NCBI RefSeq assembly: GCF_042651465.1
Contig: NZ_JBHSCZ010000002.1
Coordinates: forward strand, 372,001 to 436,000
Direction: 5' to 3'
Length of the DNA stretch: 64,000 nucleotides
Origin: Ferruginibacter yonginensis
Lineage (GTDB): Bacteria; Bacteroidota; Bacteroidia; Chitinophagales; Chitinophagaceae
Part shown: positions 1-7,909 of the stretch, piece by piece
Layout of the letters: each line of letters begins with the position of its first letter
How positions within the stretch are numbered: the first letter of the stretch is position 1
Position numbers and translations under genes: made by a program
Notes under the pieces: generated by a model
Told to the model about the DNA's origin: nothing
What the model saw: only the letters and a program-made list of their open reading frames with translations
Databases searched by the model: none

Positions 1-361
1 TATTTGCTGGTATAAATTTTAATGAAATAGAGTTTACACAATGCCTGGTATTTTTTGCAGTAAACCTTTCACCTGTAAATACGTGCCCTAAGTGGCCGGC
101 ACAATTATTACATACTATTTCAACTCGGTGACCATCAGCATCAGGCACTCTTTTTACCGCTCCCGGTATTTCATCATCAAAACTTGGCCATCCACAATGG
201 CTGTCAAACTTATCAGTTGAGTTGTAAAGCGGTGCATCGCATTGCCTGCATATATAGGTACCTGTTGCTTTATTGTTATTGAGTTCGCCAGTAAAAGGCC
301 TTTCGGTACCTTTTTGTAAAATTACATAGGCTTCCTCTGGTGTTAATTGATTGTATTTCAT
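1..361 (-). CDS. msrB: Peptide-methionine (R)-S-oxide reductase MsrB, 3' end cut by the window edge
   Basis: Reduces methionine-R-sulfoxide in oxidised proteins; no signal peptide is present, so it should be cytoplasmic. The ATG at 361 opens a frame that runs to the window edge (120 residues seen of about 130 expected). Visible marks are the GWPSF motif (57-61), two CxxC zinc-binding pairs (C38/C41 and C84/C87), the HLGHVF motif, and the catalytic cysteine C108 in RHCVNSISL. It lies 63 bases downstream of the bestrophin-like gene on the same strand. The window holds a second MsrB, a lipoprotein without the zinc pairs, at 34396-34914. Only the last few residues and the stop are missing. Confidence 0.95.
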   Translation of the reverse strand, partial: MKYNQLTPEEAYVILQKGTERPFTGELNNNKATGTYICRQCDAPLYNSTDKFDSHCGWPSFDDEIPGAVKRVPDADGHRVEIVCNNCAGHLGHVFTGERFTAKNTRHCVNSISLKFIPAN

Positions 362-385
362 GCTGGGGGTTATTGTTTTTTGTAT

Positions 386-400
386 ATACGTAATACGTAT
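386..400. promoter_or_regulatory. 15-bp palindrome upstream of msrB, possible operator
   Basis: ATACGTA-A-TACGTAT is a perfect inverted repeat with 7-bp arms, 25 bases upstream of the msrB start. It sits in the only non-coding gap between the bestrophin-like gene and msrB. The size and symmetry suit a dimeric repressor, but no regulator can be assigned and no clear -7 element is visible beside it. Confidence 0.3.
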
Positions 401-424
401 GCAATTTGATTTATATACGGCTAT

Positions 425-1309
425 TTATAAAATATCTGCTACGTTTTTTTGAATATTGGCGGCAATTTTATCTGTTGGCACATCGTTTTGGTCGCCACCA
501 AAAGGGTCTTCAATTTCTTCTGCAATTAATTCTAAACTTGCCAATACATATAAAATAAAAGCAGTAACAGGTATTACCAAATAACCTAAATCAAATACAT
601 AGCCAAAAGGTAATGTGGCCACGTAAATGAAAATAAACTTTTTTATAAATACACTATACGAAAAAGGTATGGGCGTATTTTTAATACGTTCACAAGCGCC
701 ACAAATATCAGCTAGCGATTGTAGCTCTGCATTAATAAATAGTAACTGTTCGCCTGTTATTACTTTTTGCGCCAATAATTTTTGTACTCTTTTGTAAATT
801 ATAGCGCCCACTTGGTTAGGTATGTGTTTATCTTCATCAATTTCATTAAAAATATGGCCATGTTGCGCATCTTCAAACAACTCCGTACGGGTGTTTTCTT
901 TATGTAAATGATCGTGTAATACCAAAGCAAAAGCCGGAATTACTTTGCTAAAAAAAGTACGATCTTCCACCATATTTTCTGGTAAAATAGCGTTGAGTTT
1001 CATGGCTAAATTGCGGCTATTGTTTACCAATGCACCCCATAATTTACGCCCCTCCCACCAACGATCATAAGCGGTATTGGTTCTAAATACTAATAAAGTT
1101 GATATTGCAAAACCCAACAATGCATGCATGAGGGTTACTTTGTGTAACGGACTACTATCTGGCAAGTGATAATACTCCTTAACCAAATACGCTACGGCCC
1201 AAGCGTACAAACAAAACAATACAATAAAAGGTAATAGTTTGCGAAACGTATCAGCCTTATGAAATTTAAAAACGTAACTGAATGGGTTTTTTTGATTGTA
1301 TGGAACCAT
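425..1309 (-). CDS. Bestrophin-like (UPF0187) membrane channel protein
   Basis: A 294-residue membrane protein of the bacterial bestrophin family, whose members form pentameric ion channels in the inner membrane. Hydrophobic segments lie near residues 23-41 and 64-80, with more close to the C terminus. The highly conserved stretch FRTNTAYDRWWEGRKLWG follows the second segment. The frame stays open upstream as far as 1459, but that extension overlaps the end of the rhlE gene and encodes low-quality sequence. The ATG at 1309, giving MVPYNQKNPF, matches the usual N terminus and family length. It lies downstream of rhlE, separated by a terminator, and upstream of msrB. Ion specificity cannot be told from sequence. 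Confidence 0.9.
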   Translation of the reverse strand: MVPYNQKNPFSYVFKFHKADTFRKLLPFIVLFCLYAWAVAYLVKEYYHLPDSSPLHKVTLMHALLGFAISTLLVFRTNTAYDRWWEGRKLWGALVNNSRNLAMKLNAILPENMVEDRTFFSKVIPAFALVLHDHLHKENTRTELFEDAQHGHIFNEIDEDKHIPNQVGAIIYKRVQKLLAQKVITGEQLLFINAELQSLADICGACERIKNTPIPFSYSVFIKKFIFIYVATLPFGYVFDLGYLVIPVTAFILYVLASLELIAEEIEDPFGGDQNDVPTDKIAANIQKNVADIL

Positions 1310-1356
1310 AAGAATGTTTAAACAAATATATTGATGGATGAAATAAATAGTTGCAA

Positions 1357-1388
1357 TAAAAAAGCCACATTTTAATGATGTGGCCCTC
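1357..1388 (-). terminator. Terminator of rhlE
   Basis: The 7-bp stem GCCACAT (1364-1370) pairs with ATGTGGC (1378-1384). Read on the minus strand it is followed by a T run, just after the rhlE stop. Confidence 0.7.
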
Positions 1389-1391
1389 TCT

Positions 1392-2663
1392 TTAGCGTCT
1401 TTGTGGTTCTTTTGAACCGTATTTTCTATTACGTTCTGCATTGCTTCTTCCACCGCCAAAACTGCGTTGTGGTGGCCGTTGTGGCCTTACCGCTTGTTTT
1501 GGACGCCCCATAATTTTATTAAATGTAACATGGTAAGGGTGGTTTTCGTTCACTGGAATTTGCTTGCCAATTAATTTATGAATATCTCTCAATGCTTCTG
1601 TTTCTTCTGCTTCGCAAAATGAGAAAGATATACCACTAGCGCCTGCTCTACCGGTACGACCAATACGGTGTACATAGGTTTCAGCAACATCGGGCAATTC
1701 GTAATTAATAACATGGGTTAAATCGTCAACATCAATACCTCTTGCAGCAATATCGGTAGCAACCAATACCCTTGTGGTTCTGTTTTTAAAGTTGGATAAC
1801 GCTCTTTGTCTTGCATTTTGCGATTTGTTGCCATGTATCGCTTCGGCGCTTACACCAATTCTGGCCAAATCTTTTACTACTTTATCTGCACCATGTTTGG
1901 TACGGGTAAACACCAAGGCGGTTTCTATTGTTTTATCAGCTAAAATGTAGGCTAACAATGATTTTTTGTTATCTTTTTCCACATAAAACAACGATTGTTC
2001 AATAGTATCTGCCGTTGATGATACGGGTGTTACTTCTACTTTTTCGGGGTTGGTTAAAATGCTATTGGCTAATGATTGTATTTCACCAGGCATTGTTGCT
2101 GAAAAGAAAAGCGTTTGGCGTTTGCTAGGCAATTTGGTTATTACCCTTTTAACATCATGCACAAAACCCATATCTAACATACGATCAGCTTCATCTAACA
2201 CAAAAATTTCAATATCTTTTAAATTAATGAACCCTTGGCTCATTAAATCTAACAAGCGGCCAGGCGTAGCTACCAATACATCAATACCTCGGCGTAGTTC
2301 GTTTACTTGTGGGCCTTGGTTTACACCGCCAAAAATTACCAAGTTTTTTAAGCGCAAGTTGGCGCCATATGCATTAAAGCTTTCTTGTATTTGTATAGCT
2401 AACTCACGAGTAGGTGTTAATATGAGTGCTCTTATTGGTCGTTGACCGCCACCTTGCATGGTGGTTGGTTTGGCTAACAACTGTAGCATTGGTATTGCAA
2501 AAGCTGCTGTTTTACCTGTGCCTGTTTGAGCACAACCCAACAAATCTCTACCAGCTAAAATATGTGGTATAGCTCCTTGTTGAATGGGTGTAGGCTTTGT
2601 ATAGCCTTCTTTAATAAGCGCATCTAATATGGGCTTAATTAATTTTAAGTCTGTAAATAACAA
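1392..2663 (-). CDS. rhlE: DEAD-box ATP-dependent RNA helicase, RhlE type
   Basis: Unwinds structured RNA during ribosome assembly and RNA turnover. All DEAD-box motifs are present in order: the Q motif (GYTKPTPIQQ), AQTGTGKT, PTRELA, TPGRL, DEAD, SAT, and HRIGRTGRAG. A short basic Arg/Gly-rich tail at the C terminus is typical of RhlE. At 423 residues it has the usual length. The first codon is TTG at 2663; no in-frame ATG lies close upstream, and the product starts right before the Q motif, so TTG is the best choice. A candidate promoter lies about 160 bases upstream, leaving a structured 5' leader. Confidence 0.93.
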   Translation of the reverse strand: MLFTDLKLIKPILDALIKEGYTKPTPIQQGAIPHILAGRDLLGCAQTGTGKTAAFAIPMLQLLAKPTTMQGGGQRPIRALILTPTRELAIQIQESFNAYGANLRLKNLVIFGGVNQGPQVNELRRGIDVLVATPGRLLDLMSQGFINLKDIEIFVLDEADRMLDMGFVHDVKRVITKLPSKRQTLFFSATMPGEIQSLANSILTNPEKVEVTPVSSTADTIEQSLFYVEKDNKKSLLAYILADKTIETALVFTRTKHGADKVVKDLARIGVSAEAIHGNKSQNARQRALSNFKNRTTRVLVATDIAARGIDVDDLTHVINYELPDVAETYVHRIGRTGRAGASGISFSFCEAEETEALRDIHKLIGKQIPVNENHPYHVTFNKIMGRPKQAVRPQRPPQRSFGGGRSNAERNRKYGSKEPQRR

Positions 2664-2833
2664 AATAAATTGTTTTAATAAATGAGTGCGGAAATGATGG
2701 TATCCATCATCACTAAAAATGGGAGCATGCTATTGTTCGTACAGCATGTTATTGGGGAAGTGTATTAAATAAAAATCTACAATAATCGTCCGGGCTTTTA
2801 ATGCCGCTAAATAAATGAACTATTGCAAAGGTA
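2664..2833 (-). promoter_or_regulatory. rhlE promoter (-7) and structured 5' leader
   Basis: On the minus strand TACCTTTG at 2833-2826 matches the Bacteroidota -7 element TAnnTTTG; no good -33 is visible. The predicted leader of about 155 bases holds two inverted repeats: ATGATGG/CCATCAT (2694-2710, 3-base loop) and CATGCT/AGCATG (2726-2748). Leaders of this size are common for cold-induced helicase mRNAs; that this one is thermoregulated is inference. The rest of the gap up to 3040 shows no gene. Confidence 0.4.
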
Positions 2834-3041
2834 GACTATTATATTGGTTAACCCGGTATTGTTTTAGCCATGTATTGGGGTGATTAATTTACCGCTCAGC
2901 CATGCTAATACGCCAATCATCCTAAAATGAAACTATTTTTTTAGCAGGCATTTTTTAATGAAACCAACACCTGTATTGTATTTCAGCGATTTATCACCAA
3001 AAATACAGCACCTACTACTTTAAAATAAATGGTATTATGTG

Positions 3042-3071
3042 TTGCATAGTACCAAATTAAACCTATCTTTG
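3042..3071 (+). promoter_or_regulatory. Promoter of the padR-pspC unit
   Basis: TTG at 3042-3044, 19 bases, then TATCTTTG at 3064-3071: an exact match to the Bacteroidota primary sigma factor consensus TTG-N19-TAnnTTTG, 62 bases upstream of the PadR start. Confidence 0.75.
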
Positions 3072-3133
3072 TGTTGTAAAAGAAGTTACACTACCGAAAC
3101 CAAGGTTTGGGTACAACATTAAAAATAAATGCC

Positions 3134-3457
3134 ATGAATATTGATAACACCGCAAGCCAAATGAGGAAGGGCGTTTTAGAGTTCTGCATTTTATCGGTTA
3201 TTAAACAAGGAGAAGCTTATCCTTCTGACATTATTGATAAAATGAAAGCAGCCAACCTCAATATTTTTGAGGGCACTTTATACCCGTTGCTTACTAGGCT
3301 CAAAAATGCCGAATTGCTAACCTACCGTTGGGTGGAAAGTAATAGCGGACCGCCACGAAAGTATTTTTCATTAACCGAAAAAGGCGCCACGTTTTATGCA
3401 GAATTAGAAACTACTTGGAACGAACTGGCCAATGCAGTACAAGCACTTACCGGTTAA
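3134..3457 (+). CDS. PadR family transcriptional regulator
   Basis: A 107-residue winged-helix protein of the PadR family. It starts MNIDNTASQMRKGVLEFCIL, followed by the family's EGTLYPLLTRLKNAELL recognition-helix region and the wing GPPRKYFSLTEKG. The upstream TTG at 3107 would add nine residues unlike the family, so the ATG at 3134 was chosen. It lies 57 bases before the PspC-domain gene and shares its promoter. PadR-PspC pairs are common in Bacteroidota, and the likely role is control of the membrane partner or of itself. The inducer is unknown. Confidence 0.92.
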   Translation: MNIDNTASQMRKGVLEFCILSVIKQGEAYPSDIIDKMKAANLNIFEGTLYPLLTRLKNAELLTYRWVESNSGPPRKYFSLTEKGATFYAELETTWNELANAVQALTG

Positions 3458-3514
3458 TAAACACCAAAACAACATCACCTCAACAACAAATTTTCAACGA
3501 TCAATTATTACAAA

Positions 3515-5752
3515 ATGAAACAGGTAATAAACATAAATTTTCAAGGCAGGGTAGTTCCAATAGAAGTATCTGCTTACGATATTCTAAAAGCTTATATAGA
3601 TAGTCTTTCTCGTCACTTCGCTGCTGAAGATGGTAAAGATGAAATTATTAACGACATCGAAAACCGTATTGGCGAACTTTTTCAAGAGCGTATTAAAAAT
3701 GGCGCCACTTGTATTACTGATGATGATGTAAATGCTATTATCAAAAGTATGGGCCGCCCCGAAGATTTTGAAACCGAAGAAGCATCCTTTTCCCAACAAA
3801 ATGAAAAAACCAATGAAGGGGCATCATCAAACACCGAAACCAACACCAATACACATTACAAAAAGCGATTGTATAGAGATGAAAATCAAAAAATAATCGG
3901 CGGTGTGTGTAGCGGTATTGCCAACTATTTTGGTATTGATGTAGTGGTGGTGAGGGTTATTTTTTTAATACTCGTTTTTTCATTTGGGTTTGGTTTGTTG
4001 CCTTACATTATTTTATGGATTGCTACACCAAGTAGCTCTACCACTGAAATTGGAAGCATGCGTAAAAAACTTTACCGTGATGGTGATGAAAAATACGTTG
4101 GCGGTGTGTGCAGCGGCTTAGCACATTATTTTGGTATAAGTGTATGGATTCCGAGGGTATTGTTTTTAATTCCGTTTTTATCATTCGTAAACCGTTGGAA
4201 CCATTGGGATGATGGGTTTAACAACTTCGGCGAATTTTTACGATTAGGGTTTAGTCCGGGTGCTGTTTTTATCTATATTATTTTATGGTTGGTTTTACCA
4301 GAAGCTACCACTACTGCCGAAAAGCTTGAAATGAAAGGCGAAAAGGTTGATATGAACTCTATTAAAAATGCTGTGGTTGATGAAATGAAAGGCGTACAAC
4401 AACGTGTACAAAAGTTTAGTAAAGAAGCTACCATTATTGCCAACGAAAAAAGCAGGGCTTTTAGTTCAGAGGCTAGCAGCATTGCTAAAAAAAGCAGCAG
4501 AGGCTTGGGTGATATAATTGCACTGTTGGTTAAAATATTTGTATACTTCATTTTAGCCGTAGTTGGTTTTTCTTTAGTGGTGGCTTTGTTTTCTTTGGGT
4601 ATCGTAGCTATTGGTATTTTTCCTGCTAAAGATTTTGTTTTAACGCAAGGGTGGCAAACGGCATTGGCTTGGGGTACATTAATATTTTTTATACTTACGC
4701 CAATGATTGGTGTTATCACTTGGATTATCAGAAAAATTGCAAAAATTAAAGCTGGTAGCAAGTTACTACGCTTTGGGTTTAGTGCACTTTGGGTAGTTGG
4801 TTGGGTTTGTTTTATCTTTTTAATATCATCAGTGTTTAAAGATTTTAAAGCCAATTCAAACATAATTGAGCAACAGGTTACATTAACAAACCCATCTGTA
4901 AAATCTTTAGAAATTACTACGTTAGCACCGGGGCAACGTTACAGTCGCAGTCGCTTTTTTACCATGTCGCCTTTTGAAGGTATTGATGATGACACCGCTT
5001 TTGTTAAAAACACCATCATACAAATAGTTAAATCGCCTAACGATAGCTTTAAAATAACAATGATGAAAATGGCCAATGGTAGCAACAAACGCTATGCAGA
5101 TACTGCCGCTTCATTAATCAACTTTAACGCATACCAACAAGATTCTTTCTTAATCATCAACAACGGTATTGCAATTAATAAAACTGATAAATTTCGCAAC
5201 CAACGTGTAGTAATCACTGTTTACGTACCTGTTGGTAAACAAATTAAAGTAAACGATAAGGTTGATCGTAATTACAATGTCATCATCAACGGACCAAACA
5301 ATGGTAATTGGGAAGATGTTGTATTTGAAAACACAGAAGACGGTTGGAACCATGGTGTTTGGTATACCATGACAAAAGATGGCCTTTACACCCTCGATGG
5401 TAAACCTGCTGATACGTACAAAAACAACCGTGTACGTATTAATAAAAATGGTATTGATGTAAAAGATGGTAACGGTAGGGTAATCATCAATAGTAATGGT
5501 ATACAAGTAGATGATGATAGTGATGATGAAGATGCTGGCACTTACCGCTACAATACAAATGAGCCGCCTACTAACAAAGTTGATTCTTTAAAACTGATTT
5601 TACAAAAAGAAGAGCAACGCATGAAAGATTCATTGAAAAAAGAAAAAGAAAAAATTGATAAACAATTAGAAAAATACCAAGAGAAAGCAGGTGGTACGGC
5701 TACCCTGTTTGAAAAAATACCTGGTCACAACCCCATCAGGTCAGTAATATAA
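3515..5752 (+). CDS. PspC-domain membrane protein with two PspC modules
   Basis: A 745-residue inner-membrane protein, probably part of an envelope-stress response. A cytoplasmic N-terminal region of about 110 residues is followed by two PspC domains. Each starts with the sequence K(R/K)LYRD and contains GGVCSG(I/L)A(N/H)YFGI (near 113-170 and 182-265). More hydrophobic helices follow (about 335-455), then a long extracytoplasmic C-terminal region rich in Asn and Asp that ends in a charged helix (KKEKEKIDKQLEKYQEK). It is cotranscribed with padR and closed by a terminator. A single stand-alone PspC protein is usually much shorter, so this is the larger Bacteroidota fusion form. Confidence 0.88.
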   Translation: MKQVININFQGRVVPIEVSAYDILKAYIDSLSRHFAAEDGKDEIINDIENRIGELFQERIKNGATCITDDDVNAIIKSMGRPEDFETEEASFSQQNEKTNEGASSNTETNTNTHYKKRLYRDENQKIIGGVCSGIANYFGIDVVVVRVIFLILVFSFGFGLLPYIILWIATPSSSTTEIGSMRKKLYRDGDEKYVGGVCSGLAHYFGISVWIPRVLFLIPFLSFVNRWNHWDDGFNNFGEFLRLGFSPGAVFIYIILWLVLPEATTTAEKLEMKGEKVDMNSIKNAVVDEMKGVQQRVQKFSKEATIIANEKSRAFSSEASSIAKKSSRGLGDIIALLVKIFVYFILAVVGFSLVVALFSLGIVAIGIFPAKDFVLTQGWQTALAWGTLIFFILTPMIGVITWIIRKIAKIKAGSKLLRFGFSALWVVGWVCFIFLISSVFKDFKANSNIIEQQVTLTNPSVKSLEITTLAPGQRYSRSRFFTMSPFEGIDDDTAFVKNTIIQIVKSPNDSFKITMMKMANGSNKRYADTAASLINFNAYQQDSFLIINNGIAINKTDKFRNQRVVITVYVPVGKQIKVNDKVDRNYNVIINGPNNGNWEDVVFENTEDGWNHGVWYTMTKDGLYTLDGKPADTYKNNRVRINKNGIDVKDGNGRVIINSNGIQVDDDSDDEDAGTYRYNTNEPPTNKVDSLKLILQKEEQRMKDSLKKEKEKIDKQLEKYQEKAGGTATLFEKIPGHNPIRSVI

Positions 5753-5774
5753 TAAAGCATGTAAGTTGAGGTTG

Positions 5775-5810
5775 AAAAAGCTCCCGTTGGCAACAGCGGG
5801 GCTTTTTATT
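5775..5810 (+). terminator. Terminator of padR-pspC
   Basis: A hairpin AAAAAGCTCCCG / CGGGGCTTTTT around a 7-9 base loop ends in a T run, 23 bases after the pspC stop. The stem carries one bulge. Confidence 0.7.
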
Positions 5811-5869
5811 TTACAACAATTTTAAATTAAGGTAGCATGCATCAAATTTTACATTCTACAATTATTCAA

Positions 5870-5877
5870 TACATTTG
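5870..5877 (+). promoter_or_regulatory. -7 promoter element of gcvT
   Basis: TACATTTG matches TAnnTTTG exactly and lies 18 bases before the gcvT ATG. The -33 position holds only a T run. Confidence 0.5.
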
Positions 5878-5895
5878 CACACTTAAATTGTATAC

Positions 5896-6981
5896 ATGAA
5901 AAATACCCCGTTTACACATAAACACGTAGCACTAGGCGCTAAAATGGCCGATTTTGCTGGGTTTAACATGCCCATTTCTTATACCGGTATTAATGATGAA
6001 CATGCTAGTGTTCGTAACAATGCTGGCGTTTTTGATGTAAGCCATATGGGTGAATTTTTATTAAAAGGCCCTCATGCGTTGGAACTTATACAACGCATTA
6101 CCACCAACGATGCTAGCAAACTTGTTGCCGGCAAAGCACAATACAGCTGTATGCCAAATGAAACTGGCGGTATTGTTGATGATTTATTGGTGTATTGCAT
6201 TGAGCCCAATAATGTATATATGTTAGTGGTAAATGCTGGTAATATTGATAAAGATTGGAACTGGATTACCCAACACAATACCAACGATGTTGTTATGCAA
6301 AACATATCTGATGATACTTGTTTGTTAGCAATACAAGGTCCTAACGCTACTAAAATATTACAACCCCTCACCGATATTGATATTTTAAACCTTCCTTATT
6401 ATACTTTTGCAAAAGGCACTTTTGCTGGCGTTGGTAATGTATTAATAAGTGCTACAGGTTACACAGGTAGTGGTGGTGTTGAAATTTATTTTGAAAACAG
6501 CAACAACGCTGCTGATATTATTTGGGATGCCATTTTTGAAGCAGGAAAATCTGCCGATATTAAACCGATTGGCCTTGGTGCAAGAGATACCCTTCGTTTA
6601 GAAAAAGGTTTCTGTTTATATGGTAATGACATTAACGATACCACTTCACCTATTGAAGCTGGCCTCGGCTGGATCACCAAGTTTAGCAAAGATTTTATCA
6701 ATAAAGCTACTTTCGAAAAGCAAAAAGCAGCAGGCGTACAACGCAAACTTGTTGGCTTTGAAATGATGGAAAAAGGTATTGCCCGTCATGATTACGAAAT
6801 TAAAAATTTTGACGGCAGCACTATTGGTATTGTTACCTCAGGTACACAAGCACCTTCATTAAACAAAGCTATAGGAATGGGTTATGTTGACACCGCCTAT
6901 GCTGCTATTGGCGCTGAAATTTTTATTAAAGTACGTGCTACTTTATTAAAAGCAGTTGTAGTAAAAATTCCTTTTGAATAA
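5896..6981 (+). CDS. gcvT: Aminomethyltransferase (glycine cleavage system T protein)
   Basis: The T protein moves the aminomethyl carbon from lipoylated H protein to tetrahydrofolate and releases ammonia. It is 361 residues, the normal length. It has the typical N terminus with FAGFNMPISY and the FDVSHMGEF motif, the folate-site region TGYTGSGG(V)E, GLGARDTLRLEKG (here IGLGARDTLRLEKG), and a C-terminal barrel domain ending in a TSG...SLNKAIGMGYV segment. The H and P protein genes are not in the window. It is followed 18 bases later by comB, so the two are probably cotranscribed; the metabolic link between them is not obvious. Confidence 0.96.
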   Translation: MKNTPFTHKHVALGAKMADFAGFNMPISYTGINDEHASVRNNAGVFDVSHMGEFLLKGPHALELIQRITTNDASKLVAGKAQYSCMPNETGGIVDDLLVYCIEPNNVYMLVVNAGNIDKDWNWITQHNTNDVVMQNISDDTCLLAIQGPNATKILQPLTDIDILNLPYYTFAKGTFAGVGNVLISATGYTGSGGVEIYFENSNNAADIIWDAIFEAGKSADIKPIGLGARDTLRLEKGFCLYGNDINDTTSPIEAGLGWITKFSKDFINKATFEKQKAAGVQRKLVGFEMMEKGIARHDYEIKNFDGSTIGIVTSGTQAPSLNKAIGMGYVDTAYAAIGAEIFIKVRATLLKAVVVKIPFE

Positions 6982-6999
6982 AATTTTTGTTGTTGTTAC

Positions 7000-7725
7000 A
7001 TGAAACCATCGCTTTATACTTGTTTGTCACCAGCATTACTACATTTATATGATGTTAGTAATAGTGTGGTGGTTATTATTGATGTACTCCGTGCTACCTC
7101 TACCATTGCTACCGCTTTAAATAATGGCGCTTCAGCTGTAATACCTGTTGATAGTGTGGTAGAGTGTATTCGTATTGGTAAAGAATTAAACAGCATTACA
7201 GCTGGCGAACGTGATGGCCAAGTGGCAGAAGGTTTGCAATACGGCAACTCTCCTTTTGAGTACCCACAAAGTTTTATTGGCGGACAAACCCTTGTGCTCA
7301 CCACTACAAATGGTACCAAGCTTTTACACATGGCTCATAAAAATGGAGCTAAACAAATAATTACGGGCTCTTTCCCTAATATAAGCCGTGTTTGCGATTA
7401 TTTATTAGCGCAAAATACCAATGTGGTGCTGGCTTGTGCCGCCTGGAAAGATAAGGTGAATATTGAAGATACCCTTTTTGCTGGTGCAGTAATTAGCCGC
7501 CTAAAATCACATTTTGAACTAGCTTGTGATGCCTCACAAATGGCTGAAAGTTTATACCATACTGCACAAAACGACCTTTACGAGTTTATGAAGGAGCGTA
7601 ATGCCACACATTACCATAGGCTCACCAAATACCATCTTGAAAAAGATATACGTTACTGTTTAACCAATGATGGTGCACCCTCACTCCCATTTTATAGTGA
7701 AGGGCGCTTAATCAATCTTTCATAA
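7000..7725 (+). CDS. comB: 2-phosphosulfolactate phosphatase family protein (ComB)
   Basis: A member of the ComB family, named for hydrolysis of 2-phosphosulfolactate to sulfolactate in coenzyme M biosynthesis. Bacteroidota do not make coenzyme M, so the real substrate here is probably different. The 241 residues carry the family marks: VVIIDVLRATSTIATAL near the N terminus, then AGERDGQ, GNSPFEY, TTTNGTKLL, and CAAWKDKVNIEDTLFAGAV. It lies 18 bases after gcvT on the same strand and is followed by a strong terminator. Confidence 0.88.
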   Translation: MKPSLYTCLSPALLHLYDVSNSVVVIIDVLRATSTIATALNNGASAVIPVDSVVECIRIGKELNSITAGERDGQVAEGLQYGNSPFEYPQSFIGGQTLVLTTTNGTKLLHMAHKNGAKQIITGSFPNISRVCDYLLAQNTNVVLACAAWKDKVNIEDTLFAGAVISRLKSHFELACDASQMAESLYHTAQNDLYEFMKERNATHYHRLTKYHLEKDIRYCLTNDGAPSLPFYSEGRLINLS

Positions 7726-7732
7726 TACTTTC

Positions 7733-7770
7733 AAAGCGGTGCTGATTTTTAAAAATCCACCGCTTTTTTA
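7733..7770 (+). terminator. Terminator of gcvT-comB
   Basis: AAAGCGGTG (7733-7741) pairs perfectly with CACCGCTTT (7758-7766), followed by a T run, directly after comB. Confidence 0.85.
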
Positions 7771-7909
7771 TTTACCCCAACGCCTTAACTTTTATTTTCC
7801 TTTGTGCTCTAACAATACCTTCGTACCTTGCGTAATGCGATTGCCTTAATAGGAATACCAATCGCTATTATAGAATTTTTCTTTTTACGCTTACTTAAAT
7901 ATTTTCCTT

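Noticed and set aside
1310..1459. N-terminal extension of the bestrophin-like gene
   Set aside because: It overlaps the rhlE 3' end and terminator and does not match the family; the ATG at 1309 fits better.
4273..4863. 196-codon frame on the minus strand inside the PspC gene
   Set aside because: It is the reverse frame of a well-supported membrane protein gene; its product is Ile/Thr-rich without family features.
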